A DNA stretch of 33,015 nt from JAFKKS01 sp039808325 (GTDB lineage Bacteria; Pseudomonadota; Alphaproteobacteria; Rhizobiales; Xanthobacteraceae), in contig JBDHSU010000028.1 of assembly GCA_039808325.1 (NCBI GenBank), forward strand, positions 1 through 33,015. Reading direction: 5' to 3'. The position numbers were made by a program, and so were the translations under genes. Of the stretch, positions 21,943 to 29,537 are shown piece by piece. The notes under the pieces were generated by a model, which ran no database searches, was not told where the DNA came from, and worked only from the letters and a program-made list of their open reading frames with translations. The number at the start of each line of letters is the position of its first letter. Within the stretch, counting starts at the first letter, position 1.

Positions 21943-22989
21943 TCAGCGTCGCACGAAGCCGACGATGTCCTTGACCGCCTTCATGGTTTCGTCGGCCATG
22001 GCGCGCGCGCGGTCGGCGCCGTCGACGAGGACAGCGTCGATCGCGGCGGGGTCTTGCACCAGCCGCTTCATCTCGGCGCCGATCGGCCCGAGCTTGGTGA
22101 CGGCAAGATCGACGAGCGCGCCCTTGAAGGCGGAGAACTGGCCGCCGCCGAAATCCTTGAGCACGTCGGCTTTGGTGACGTCGGCGAGCGCGGCGTAGAT
22201 GCCGACGAGATTGTCGGCCTCCGGCCGCCGGGCGAGGCCGGCCTGCTCGCTTGGCAGCGGTTCCGGATCGGTCTTCGCCTTGCGGATTTTCTGCGCGATG
22301 GCGTCGGCGTCGTCGGTCAGGTTGATGCGCGAATAGTCCGAGGGATCGGACTTCGACATCTTCTTGGTGCCGTCGCGGAACGACATTATGCGCGTCGCCG
22401 GCCCTTGGATCAGCGGCTCGGTGAGGGGGAAGAACGCCTCGCCGTGCCCGTGCTGATGAATGGACTCGCGGAAATCGTTGTTGAATTTCTGCGCGATGTC
22501 GCGGGTGAGTTCGACGTGCTGCTTCTGGTCCTCGCCGACGGGAACGTGAGTCGCGCGGTAAAGCAGGATGTCGGCGGCCATCAGGTTCGGATAGGCATAC
22601 AACCCGACCGACGCGTTCTCGCGATCCTTGCCCGCCTTGTCCTTGAACTGCGTCATGCGGTTGAGCCAGCCGAGGCGCGACACGCAATTGAAGACCCAGG
22701 CAAGCTCGGCGTGGCCCGAGACCTGGCTCTGGTTGAAGACGATGTGGCGCTTCGGGTCGACGCCGCAGGCAATGAAGGCCGCGGCGACCTCGCGGATATT
22801 GCGGGTCAGCTCCGCCGGGCCGCCCCACACCGAGAGCGGCACCGTGATCGCGTGCATGTCTACCACGCAATAGATGCAGTCGTAGCTGGTCTGCAGCTCG
22901 ACGAAGCGCTTGATCGCTCCGAGGTAGTTGCCGAGATGCAGGTTGCCGGTCGGCTGGACGCCGGAAAAGACGCGTTCCTTGAACGCCAT
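21943..22989 (-). CDS. trpS: Tryptophanyl-tRNA synthetase
   Basis: A 348-residue class I aminoacyl-tRNA synthetase. The HIGH-like TGNLHLGNY (14-22) and the KMSKS motif in FRDGTKKMSKSDPSDYSR are intact; the YAYPNLMAADILLY substrate-binding block is present. The ATG at 22989 begins MAFKERVFSGVQPTG; the in-frame extension to 23109 is not family-like. It is divergent from the adenosine kinase gene across 163 bases. Confidence 0.96.
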   Translation of the reverse strand: MAFKERVFSGVQPTGNLHLGNYLGAIKRFVELQTSYDCIYCVVDMHAITVPLSVWGGPAELTRNIREVAAAFIACGVDPKRHIVFNQSQVSGHAELAWVFNCVSRLGWLNRMTQFKDKAGKDRENASVGLYAYPNLMAADILLYRATHVPVGEDQKQHVELTRDIAQKFNNDFRESIHQHGHGEAFFPLTEPLIQGPATRIMSFRDGTKKMSKSDPSDYSRINLTDDADAIAQKIRKAKTDPEPLPSEQAGLARRPEADNLVGIYAALADVTKADVLKDFGGGQFSAFKGALVDLAVTKLGPIGAEMKRLVQDPAAIDAVLVDGADRARAMADETMKAVKDIVGFVRR

Positions 22990-23152
22990 GGGAAGACCTC
23001 TGCTTTGTGCGACGCGACATGCCATGCCGGACCCCGCGGCGCAAGGGAAGGCGCGAGGCGGTCCGGCGGCGCGCGGCGTCAGCCCGAATCCCCTTCCACC
23101 CGCCGGCATATCACGCTAGGACGCAATCCCTTCCCTCTCCGGAAAGCCCTGC

Positions 23153-24154
23153 ATGAGCGAGCCCACCTACGACGTTCTTGGAATTGGCAATGCCATTGTC
23201 GACGTGATTGCGCGCACGGAGGAGGATTTTCTCGTCGCGAACGGCATGCGCAAGGGCGGCATGGCGCTGATCGACGAGTCGCGGGCGCACGCCATTCACG
23301 CCGGCATGAAGGACACGACGGAGATTTCCGGCGGGTCGGCGGCGAACACCATCGTCGGCATCGCCAGCCTCGGCGGGCGCGGCGCCTTCATCGGCAAGGT
23401 GAAGAGCGACGACCTGGGCGAAGCCTTCAGCCATAACTTGCGCGCGGCGGGCGCGCATTTCGCGACGCCGGCGGCGCAGGACGGGCCGGCCACGGCGCGC
23501 TGTTACATCTTCGTCACGCCCGACGGCCAGCGGACGATGAACACCTATCTCGGCGCGGCGCAGCATCTGCGCCCCGGCGATGTCGACGAGACGGCGGTGG
23601 GCGCGGCCGCGATCACTTATCTCGAAGGCTATCTCTGGGATCCGCAGGAGGCCAAGGACGCGTTCCTCAAAGCGTCCTCCGTCGCCCACGCAGCCGGCCG
23701 CCAAGTCGCGCTCACCCTATCCGACGCGTTCTGTGTCGATCGTTGGCGCGATGAGTTCCTGCACCTCGTCCGCTCCGGCACGGTCGATCTGCTTTTTGCC
23801 AACGAGGCGGAGCTGCACAGCCTCTATCAGACGGCGGATTTCGATGTCGCCGTCGGCGCGCTTGCCAAGGATGCGCGCGTCGCCGTCGTCACGCGCAGCG
23901 AGAAGGGGTGTGTCGTCGTCGACAAGACGGGGACGCAGGCGGTTCCCGCCCATCCGGTCACGGAGGTCGTGGACACGACCGGCGCCGGTGACCTGTTCGC
24001 CGCTGGTTTTCTGTCGGGCTACGCGCGTGGCCGCGATGTGGCGACCTGCGCCCGCCTCGGTGCGCTTGCCGCGTCGGAGATCATCCAGCATATCGGCGCG
24101 CGTCCGGCCGTCTCGCTCAAGGCGCTGGCGACGCAGGCGGGCCTGCCGGTTTGA
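23153..24154 (+). CDS. PfkB family sugar kinase, probable adenosine kinase
   Basis: A 333-residue ribokinase-fold kinase. The N-terminal YDVLGIGNAIVDVIA, the substrate-binding GGSAANTIVGIASLGG, and the C-terminal anion hole with catalytic Asp in VVDTTGAGDLFAAGFLSGYA are all present. Alphaproteobacterial proteins with this N-terminus are annotated as adenosine kinases, which phosphorylate adenosine to AMP. The substrate is inferred from overall resemblance and could be another nucleoside or sugar. A GGAAAG lies about 10 bases before the ATG. Confidence 0.85.
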   Translation: MSEPTYDVLGIGNAIVDVIARTEEDFLVANGMRKGGMALIDESRAHAIHAGMKDTTEISGGSAANTIVGIASLGGRGAFIGKVKSDDLGEAFSHNLRAAGAHFATPAAQDGPATARCYIFVTPDGQRTMNTYLGAAQHLRPGDVDETAVGAAAITYLEGYLWDPQEAKDAFLKASSVAHAAGRQVALTLSDAFCVDRWRDEFLHLVRSGTVDLLFANEAELHSLYQTADFDVAVGALAKDARVAVVTRSEKGCVVVDKTGTQAVPAHPVTEVVDTTGAGDLFAAGFLSGYARGRDVATCARLGALAASEIIQHIGARPAVSLKALATQAGLPV

Positions 24155-24241
24155 GTTACGACGCCGCCGCCACGATTTGGTAACCAACGGTTAAGTCAAC
24201 GTGGTTAGCGATAGGTGAACACTTTCACCGGGATCGCACCG

Positions 24242-25174
24242 ATGGACACCGAAAAGAAGATCGAGCCGGTCGTCGCAGCACCGGAGCCGGCAAAGGCGGA
24301 AATCGCGCCGGCGCCGCAGGAGGGCCCGGCCAGCCGGGCCGAAGCTTCGGCCGCCGACAGGCCGGCTGAGTCCGCAATGCCGGACATGGCCCCGATCATT
24401 GCCGCCACGGGGGCCGCGCGCGCGGATATGGGCGAAGCCGGCCACCCGAAGGGCATGGGCGCGCGCATCGCCTGGAAGTCGAACCGGTTCGCGTTTCTGG
24501 CCGCGACGATCGCGGTCGCGGCGGGCCTGGGTTCGATCGCGGGCGCTGCCGGCTATTCGGGCGTTTCGCACCTCATGGCGGCTCCGGAGGCAAAGCCGGC
24601 TCCGCAGGTCGTGCGCGTCGACAATTCGGCGGAAATGAAGAGCCTGCGTGAGACCGCCGCGCAGTTGCGCGCCGGCTTCAGGCAACTCAACGACAACGTC
24701 AACGCCCTGCGGGCAAGCCTTGAGGGCACGGGGAAGAGCGCGAGCCCGCAACTCGCCAAGATCAACGACGCCGTCGCGCGCCTCAGCGAGACTATCGAGC
24801 GCCAAGAGCGCAGCCACGCCGAGACGGCTCAGCGCATTGCGAAAGCAACCGACGCTCTCGACAAGCTTGAGAGGCGCGCCGGCGCAGCGATGAGCGGGGC
24901 GGATGTTACGGGATCGGTCGCGGCGCCGGCCGCCAAGAGCCGCGTTGCCGAGGCGAAGCCCACGATCTCGCGCCCGCCCGAGCCGCCGACCGTCGAGGGC
25001 TGGCGCCTTCGCCGCGTCGTGGACGGGGACCTTGCCATCGTCGAAGGGCCGGACCGCGTCATCGAGGTGGTGCCGGGCGATACCATCCGCGGCGTCGGCC
25101 GGGTGCATGACATCAAGAAAATCGGCGGCCGCTGGGCCGTGCTCACCGCGAGCGGGTTGATTCTGTCGCGCTGA
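24242..25174 (+). CDS. Membrane-anchored coiled-coil protein of unknown function
   Basis: About 310 residues. A Pro/Ala/Glu-rich cytoplasmic region (1-70) is followed by one membrane helix (about 80-105), a helical coiled-coil region (about 120-215) and a second Pro/Ala linker. A compact C-terminal domain follows (WRLRRVVDGDLAIVEGPDRV, then IEVVPGDTIRGVGRVHDIKK), which looks like a small beta-rich fold. The design is that of an envelope scaffold or sensor, but I cannot name a family with confidence. The ATG at 24242 is preferred; an in-frame GTG at 24215 would add nine residues. No operon partner; a dispersed repeat and a possible small RNA gene lie downstream. Confidence 0.7.
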   Translation: MDTEKKIEPVVAAPEPAKAEIAPAPQEGPASRAEASAADRPAESAMPDMAPIIAATGAARADMGEAGHPKGMGARIAWKSNRFAFLAATIAVAAGLGSIAGAAGYSGVSHLMAAPEAKPAPQVVRVDNSAEMKSLRETAAQLRAGFRQLNDNVNALRASLEGTGKSASPQLAKINDAVARLSETIERQERSHAETAQRIAKATDALDKLERRAGAAMSGADVTGSVAAPAAKSRVAEAKPTISRPPEPPTVEGWRLRRVVDGDLAIVEGPDRVIEVVPGDTIRGVGRVHDIKKIGGRWAVLTASGLILSR

Positions 25175-25211
25175 CAGCGTTGAGGCCGATTCGCCATTCT
25201 TCGTGTTGTTT

Positions 25212-25271
25212 GAGCGTGATCTCGAGCCTGAGCTTTTCCGAAAGCCGGTTTCCGCTTTTCGGGACCATGCC
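25212..25271. repeat. Dispersed palindromic repeat, unit A
   Basis: An imperfect palindrome starting GAGCGTGATC with the shared core CTTTTCCGAAAGCCGGTTTC and ending CTTTTCGGGACCATGCCC. No unit B copy was seen within 150 bases. Confidence 0.6.
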
Positions 25272-25299
25272 CAGGCGGCCGCACAAAAAGCGGCACGGA

Positions 25300-25398
25300 T
25301 AAAAAGACCCCGGCTGCCAGGGGGGCCGGCTCGCCGGGGTCGCGCCACGTCCAACTTTGTTCCTGGCCGGTCGGGGGCTGGAGATCGACCTGGAACGT
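25300..25398 (-). ncRNA. Candidate small RNA under general-stress (EcfG) promoter
   Basis: The predicted transcript runs leftward from about 25398 to the T-run at 25301, about 100 nt. It is bounded by an EcfG-like promoter upstream and an intrinsic terminator at its 3' end. It contains no ATG and no ORF with a ribosome-binding site. Its sequence does not remind me of 6S, SRP, tmRNA or other housekeeping RNAs. Both boundaries are predictions; expression is not shown by sequence alone. Confidence 0.4.
25301..25341 (-). terminator. Intrinsic terminator reading leftward
   Basis: On the minus strand a perfect 9-bp stem (GACCCCGGC, 25341-25333, with GCCGGGGTC, 25314-25306) encloses an 18-base loop and is followed at once by TTTTT (25305-25301). 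No T-run follows in the plus direction, so it does not serve the gene at 24242-25174. No leftward protein gene precedes it. Confidence 0.6.
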
Positions 25399-25404
25399 GC
25401 GGAC

Positions 25405-25429
25405 AACGCGCAGATCTCATGCCGGTTCC
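25405..25429 (-). promoter_or_regulatory. EcfG-type general stress promoter, leftward
   Basis: On the minus strand GGAAC (25429-25425) and CGTT (25408-25405) are exactly 16 bases apart, matching the GGAAC-N16/17-CGTT consensus of alphaproteobacterial EcfG. It was the only intergenic match I found in the window by eye. Nine fixed bases can occur by chance about once per few tens of kilobases, so support comes mainly from the terminator downstream. Confidence 0.4.
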
Positions 25430-25579
25430 AGAAGGCGTCCGTTTTTTTAACGTCTTTTATTGCGGCTCCTCGGCCGGCGTTCATTGCGGCCACAATGTCG
25501 TCCCGCCACCGCCCGCGTTTGGTCATGGCTGAGCGGCGCTCTCGACACACTCGATACGCATGTGTCCATACGGACGTTG

Positions 25580-25599
25580 CGGCGTGTCAGCACACGCCG
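25580..25599. other. 8-bp stem-loop upstream of the response regulator
   Basis: A perfect 8-bp stem (CGGCGTGT with ACACGCCG) closes a 4-base loop CAGC, about 110 bases before the start at 25709. No T-run follows on either strand. It may be an RNA structure or a protein site. Confidence 0.35.
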
Positions 25600-25708
25600 T
25601 CCGCGGCCGCCCAAGGTAGCGTATCGTTGGCTGTCGATCTTGTGACATAGTCGCCGCGGATACGATGTATCCTGCTTCTTGCCGAATTCGAAGATTGCGG
25701 AGAACGTG

Positions 25709-26125
25709 ATGACGCCGGATGCGGGGCGAAAGGGGCGGCGCCGATTGCTCGTTGTGGAGGACGAGACGCTGATTGGGATGCTGCTCGAGGATATGCTCAG
25801 CGATCTTGGCTATGAGGTCGTCGGCACGGCGCCGACCGTGCGGCAGGCGATGGACGTCTTGCACGGCTCGGAACTCGACGCGGCGATCCTTGACGTTAAC
25901 GTCAACGGCGAGGCCATCAACCCCGTCGCCGCCATTCTCAGGGATCGCGGCGTCCCCTTCATGTTCGCGTCAGGTTACGGCGAGCGGGGGGTTCCCGCGG
26001 AATTCAGGGGATGCCCCGTGCTGCAGAAGCCGTTCCAGCAGGAAGAGCTGGAAAACGCCCTGGCGTCGCTATTCGCCGAAGAACAGGGCGCTGGCGCGGC
26101 CAAGCCTGGCGTGGTCGAGCGGTAG
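25709..26125 (+). CDS. Receiver-only response regulator
   Basis: A 138-residue single REC domain without an output domain. The acidic pair E17/D18, phosphoacceptor D62 (AAILDVNV), switch Ser88 (FASGYG) and Lys107 (LQKPF) are in the expected places. Such stand-alone receivers act by protein contact, for example in phosphorelays or motility control. The ATG at 25709 has GGAG about 8 bases upstream; an earlier in-frame start at 25679 (TTG) is less likely. The chemoreceptor gene follows 90 bases later on the same strand and could be functionally linked. Confidence 0.9.
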   Translation: MTPDAGRKGRRRLLVVEDETLIGMLLEDMLSDLGYEVVGTAPTVRQAMDVLHGSELDAAILDVNVNGEAINPVAAILRDRGVPFMFASGYGERGVPAEFRGCPVLQKPFQQEELENALASLFAEEQGAGAAKPGVVER

Positions 26126-26158
26126 CACCCAAAGTCTTTATCTCTTCGGGGTGCATTT
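26125..26158 (+). terminator. Weak possible terminator after the response regulator
   Basis: A 6-bp stem (GCACCC with GGGTGC) with an 18-base loop is followed by ATTTTC. The stem is short and the T-run interrupted, so termination may be partial. Confidence 0.3.
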
Positions 26159-26215
26159 TCTGAAAAATTAACCGTTCCGCGTGTCTTCTTCTCTCTGATG
26201 ACGAGGGGGCGATCG

Positions 26216-28240
26216 ATGCCGGCGGCCGATCTACGCACGGACGGAGCGACGATGCTTGCGCGCCTGTTCCATTCGGCCTTTTCGGTGCGCTCGCGCATCG
26301 CGCTTCTCGCCCTCATCCCCGTCCTGGCGTTCATCGCCAACAGCGTGACCTATACCGCGGGCGAACGCGACATCTCGGATGCGTTCGGAAATGTGCGCCG
26401 CGTCGGAGCGTTGGCCGATGCGAGCCAATTGCTCAAGTCGAGCATTTCGGAAATGCGCGCCAACGCAACGGAGTTCGCGATCAAGCCGCGGAAATCCCTG
26501 GTCGGCGGATTCACAACGGCATTCAGCGTCGCATCGAGCAACCTGTCGGTCGCGGAGAGGCTGGCCGAGAAGAGCCAGATCGCCAACGTCAAGGCGATAC
26601 ACGCTGCGCTCTTGACGGTGTACGACAATTTTCTGCTTTTGAGCGCGCAACTGGAGGCGTTGGGCTTTTTGGACGCCGAGGGCCTGCGCACGGAGCTTGA
26701 GAACAGCGGCCTCGCCATCGAATGGATTCTCGACGATGGCCTGCCGTGGATGACCGACGGCGATAAGCAGAAGCTTCTCGCCTCGCTGCAGATGATGCGC
26801 CGTTACGAGGCCGAATATCGCCTCAGCCGCTCCGGCGCGAGCGAACAAAGCTTTCGCTTCGCCTATGCGATGCTGTCGGCAGATTTGGAAAAAGTGATCG
26901 CGGCCGACGTGATGAAGGACGATCTGCGCGCGAAAGTGAAAACCTATGCCGACAATTTCGCAGAATGGCGCGAAACCGCCGGAAAGCTCGATCCGCTGCT
27001 TGCGACCATCAACGAGCAGACGCAGCGGATGCTGCCTTTGGCGGACGAAATCGTCAATTCGGCACGTCACGCCGAATCCGCCACCGCGGAGGCGATGACC
27101 GAGTCGCAAGCATGGACGCGGCATCTGATGGCGATCACCGGACTGTCGGTGGTCGTCATTGGCTTGATCCTGAGCTGGCTCATCGGGCGGAGCATCACGC
27201 GCCCGCTCTACGGGCTCGCAAAGGCGATGGAGCAACTCGCCAAGGGCGATACGTCGGTGCAGATCCCCGCGACGGTCGAGAAGGACGAGATCGGGCGCAT
27301 GGCGCGGACGGTTCTCGTGTTCCGCGACAACGCGATCGAGCGCCGGCGCTTGTCGGAGGCGCGGGATCATACGAACCGCGCGCGCGAACAGCGCAGCGAG
27401 GCGATCGCGACGACGATTTCCTCCTTCGAGCGATCGGTCGAGGCGGCGCTGGCCAAGCTGCGGGGCGCCTCGCAGCGCCTCGAAGTGGCCGCGTCGGCCC
27501 TGCATGACGCGGCTGACGCCGTCTCGGGCGAAGCGCGCAAGGTCGAAGAGAGCGTCGGGGCGGCATCGCAGAATGTCACCGCCGCCGCGGGCTCCGCCGA
27601 GGAACTGGCGGCGTCGATCGGCGAGATCGCGACGCAGGCCGACAAATCGACCGATGTCGCGCGCCGCGCCGTGTCCGAAACGGGGCGCACCGTTACGACG
27701 ATGACCGAGCTCGGCGACGCGGCGACGCGCATCGGGGAGGTCATCGGGCTCATCCAGGCGATCGCCGGGCAGACCAATCTGCTGGCCCTCAACGCGACCA
27801 TCGAGGCGGCGCGGGCGGGCGAGGCGGGGCGCGGCTTCGCGGTCGTCGCGGCGGAAGTGAAATCCCTCGCAGGCCAGACCGCGAAGGCGACGGAGGAGAT
27901 CGCCTCGCATGTCGGTTCGATCCAGATCGCGGCCGGCGACACCGCGGAGGCGATCGAGCAGGTCAATCATATCATCAACGACATGTCGGGCATCGCTGCT
28001 TCGGTCGCGATCTCGGTCGAAGAACAGAACGCCGCCGTCGCGACCATCGCGCAGGGGATGGCCCGCGCCTCCGTGGAAGCGCGCTCGAGCGCGGAGGCGA
28101 TGAGCCGCGTCGCCGGGCGCGCGCAGGATGCGCGCCGGACGGCCAGCGACGTCAAGGCCTTGGCGGATTCGCTGGCGCTCGAAGCGGAAAGCCTCGATGG
28201 CGAGGTCCGCCGCTTCCTCGACAGCGTCAGGGTCGCCTAG
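26216..28240 (+). CDS. Methyl-accepting chemotaxis protein
   Basis: A 674-residue chemoreceptor. TM1 (about 22-42) is followed by a long helical periplasmic sensor region of about 260 residues, suggestive of an HBM-type (helical bimodular) ligand domain. TM2 lies at about 310-330, a HAMP domain (GRSITRPLYGLAKAMEQLAKG onward) follows, and the signalling hairpin tip is IQAIAGQTNLLALNATIEAARAGEAGRGFAVVAAEV, essential for CheA/CheW contact. No C-terminal CheR/CheB-binding pentapeptide is present. The ATG at 26216 has GAGGGGGCG about 7 bases upstream; ATGs at 26198 and 26252 are also possible. No cheA, cheW or flagellar gene is in view, so it must signal to a distant array. Confidence 0.92.
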   Translation: MPAADLRTDGATMLARLFHSAFSVRSRIALLALIPVLAFIANSVTYTAGERDISDAFGNVRRVGALADASQLLKSSISEMRANATEFAIKPRKSLVGGFTTAFSVASSNLSVAERLAEKSQIANVKAIHAALLTVYDNFLLLSAQLEALGFLDAEGLRTELENSGLAIEWILDDGLPWMTDGDKQKLLASLQMMRRYEAEYRLSRSGASEQSFRFAYAMLSADLEKVIAADVMKDDLRAKVKTYADNFAEWRETAGKLDPLLATINEQTQRMLPLADEIVNSARHAESATAEAMTESQAWTRHLMAITGLSVVVIGLILSWLIGRSITRPLYGLAKAMEQLAKGDTSVQIPATVEKDEIGRMARTVLVFRDNAIERRRLSEARDHTNRAREQRSEAIATTISSFERSVEAALAKLRGASQRLEVAASALHDAADAVSGEARKVEESVGAASQNVTAAAGSAEELAASIGEIATQADKSTDVARRAVSETGRTVTTMTELGDAATRIGEVIGLIQAIAGQTNLLALNATIEAARAGEAGRGFAVVAAEVKSLAGQTAKATEEIASHVGSIQIAAGDTAEAIEQVNHIINDMSGIAASVAISVEEQNAAVATIAQGMARASVEARSSAEAMSRVAGRAQDARRTASDVKALADSLALEAESLDGEVRRFLDSVRVA

Positions 28241-28241
28241 A

Positions 28242-28289
28242 GCGGGACGAGGAAAAGTGTGGAGCGGTTTTCCGCCCGCATCCCGCTCC
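28242..28289. repeat. Dispersed palindromic repeat, unit A variant
   Basis: An imperfect palindrome from GAGCGGGA to TCCCGCTC, immediately after the chemoreceptor stop. A second palindrome follows at about 28300-28337 (GATTCAT and ATGAATC arms). Unit B follows 106 bases after its start. Confidence 0.6.
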
Positions 28290-28347
28290 AAATGTCGAGA
28301 GCGATTCATTGCTTCATGGAATCGATGAATCGTTCTAAGTTTTATCT

Positions 28348-28396
28348 TGTCGCGGTTTCTTCATGCGAGCGGGCGTTCAGTTCGCTCGAAAACGCT
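28348..28396. repeat. Dispersed palindromic repeat, unit B
   Basis: It shares TGTCGCGGTTTCTTCA and CGAAAACGCTC with the copy at 9806-9855. The ATG at 28363, the first in-frame start of the YihY gene, lies inside it. Confidence 0.65.
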
Positions 28397-28458
28397 CGCT
28401 CACCTTCCGGCGGGCGCTAAGGTGCATCGCCCTTGCAAAGATCGCCTCGGCTCGCAAT

Positions 28459-29337
28459 GTGAGTCACGCCGCCCCTCAGGACGTTACTTTGCCCGCCATC
28501 ACAACAGCCCCGCGCCTTGCGATCGATGCGTTCGCTCGCTTCAACGCCGACGACGGCTGGGCCATTGCCAGCCATATCGCGCTTTCGGCGTTGATGGCAC
28601 TGTTTCCCTTCATGCTCGTGCTCACGGCGATTGCAAGCTTTCTGGGTTCGCGCGCGCTGGCCGATGAGGGCGCCCGCATCATCCTGGAGATGTGGCCGGA
28701 GGCCGTATCGTCGAATATCGCGCTCGATATCCACAGCGTTCTCGTCAGCGCGCGCACGGGGGCGCTGACCGTCGGCGTCATCCTTGCGCTTTACTTCGCG
28801 TCCGGCGGCGTGGAGGCGTTGCGGATCGGCCTCAATCGCGCCTACGGGACGGTGGACGCGCGGCCGTGGTGGGTGCTGCGCCTGGAATCGATCGGCTACG
28901 TGATGATCGCGGCGATCGGCCTCATCGCGCTTTCGTTTCTCGTGTTTCTCGCGCCGCTGATCTGGGCGACGCTGGTCAAATATCTGCCGAAGCTGGAACC
29001 TTTCGGGGCGGTCGTCACATTCACGCGCTTCGCGGTCGCAGCGGCGGTCCTCGTGGTTTCGCTGATCGTCGTGCATCTGTGGCTGCCGGCGGGGCGCCGT
29101 CGCCTGGCGGAGATCGCGCCCGGCGTGGTCGCGACGCTGATCTTGTGGCTGCTCGCCGGCACGATCTTCGGGCGATACCTCGCCGATTTCGCGTTCACTT
29201 ACTCGCGCTACTATGCGGGCCTCGCCTCGCCGATGATCGTCGTCGTGTTCCTTTATTTCACGGCGTCGATCTTCATCTACGGCGGCGAACTCAACAGCGT
29301 GCTGCGGCAGGCGCGCGAGGCGCGCGCCACGGTTTAG
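28459..29337 (+). CDS. YihY/BrkB family inner-membrane protein
   Basis: About 292 residues with six predicted membrane segments. The family blocks are FARFNADDGWAIASHIALSA near the N-terminus, FASGGVEALRIGLNRAYG in the middle and RYYAGLASPMIVVVFLYFTASIFIYGGELN near the C-terminus. Members were once called ribonuclease BN or BrkB; the actual function is unknown, possibly transport or cell-envelope related. The reading frame is open from 28363, but codons up to about 28400 lie in a dispersed repeat, so the GTG at 28459 is preferred (a TTG near 28489 is another option). The exact start is uncertain. Confidence 0.82.
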   Translation: MSHAAPQDVTLPAITTAPRLAIDAFARFNADDGWAIASHIALSALMALFPFMLVLTAIASFLGSRALADEGARIILEMWPEAVSSNIALDIHSVLVSARTGALTVGVILALYFASGGVEALRIGLNRAYGTVDARPWWVLRLESIGYVMIAAIGLIALSFLVFLAPLIWATLVKYLPKLEPFGAVVTFTRFAVAAAVLVVSLIVVHLWLPAGRRRLAEIAPGVVATLILWLLAGTIFGRYLADFAFTYSRYYAGLASPMIVVVFLYFTASIFIYGGELNSVLRQAREARATV

Positions 29338-29371
29338 GGCGTGCCGGGGCGCCTTCCCGGCGCGTTCCGAT

Positions 29372-29432
29372 GAGCGGTTTAAGAAGCATGATGTGGCCGG
29401 AAAACCGCTTCACACTTTTCGGCATCATGCTC
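29372..29432. repeat. Dispersed palindromic repeat, unit A
   Basis: Internal arms AAGCATGATG and CATCATGCTC pair, with the shared CACTTTTCGGCATCATGC end. Unit B starts 107 bases after it. Confidence 0.65.
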
Positions 29433-29478
29433 TACGCTAACCGCGCTTGGTGAGTCGGCTTCAAGTTATCGTTTTGGC

Positions 29479-29523
29479 GCGTTTTCTCCACGCGAACCGG
29501 TACCTACTTCGCTCGAAAACGCC
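29479..29523. repeat. Dispersed palindromic repeat, unit B
   Basis: Inverted ends GCGTTTTC and GAAAACGC close an imperfect palindrome containing GCGAACCGGTACC. It ends just before the ribosome-binding site of the GlsB/YeaQ gene. Confidence 0.65.
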
Positions 29524-29537
29524 GTAGGGGGGATATC

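Larger units (their letters stand above)
25175..25708. other. 534-bp intergenic region
   Basis: No convincing protein gene is present. From left to right it holds a unit A repeat (25212-25271), a leftward terminator hairpin (25301-25341), a leftward EcfG-like promoter (25405-25429) and a stem-loop (25580-25599) before the response regulator gene. Leftward and rightward ORFs crossing this region have no family-like sequence. Confidence 0.6.

Noticed and set aside
21298..23436. A 712-codon rightward open frame antisense to trpS and the stress protein genes
   Set aside because: It is a shadow of GC-rich coding sequence. It has no recognisable domain, and it lies opposite intact trpS and Usp genes with full motifs.
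24175..24215. TTGGTAACCAA and TTAAGTCAACG sequences before the coiled-coil protein as a CtrA site
   Set aside because: The second half-site of TTAA-N7-TTAA is missing, so a CtrA box cannot be supported.
25143..25550. A leftward frame of 135 codons in the 534-bp gap
   Set aside because: Part of it is translated from the unit A repeat and the terminator hairpin; no motif or ribosome-binding site.
26231..28309. A 692-codon leftward open frame antisense to the chemoreceptor gene
   Set aside because: Composition is Arg/Asp/Gly-rich as expected of a mirrored frame; the plus strand encodes a complete chemoreceptor.
28363..28458. Longer N-terminus for the YihY/BrkB protein from the ATG at 28363
   Set aside because: The first codons lie inside a unit B repeat and the residues are Arg-rich and unlike the family; a later start is more likely.
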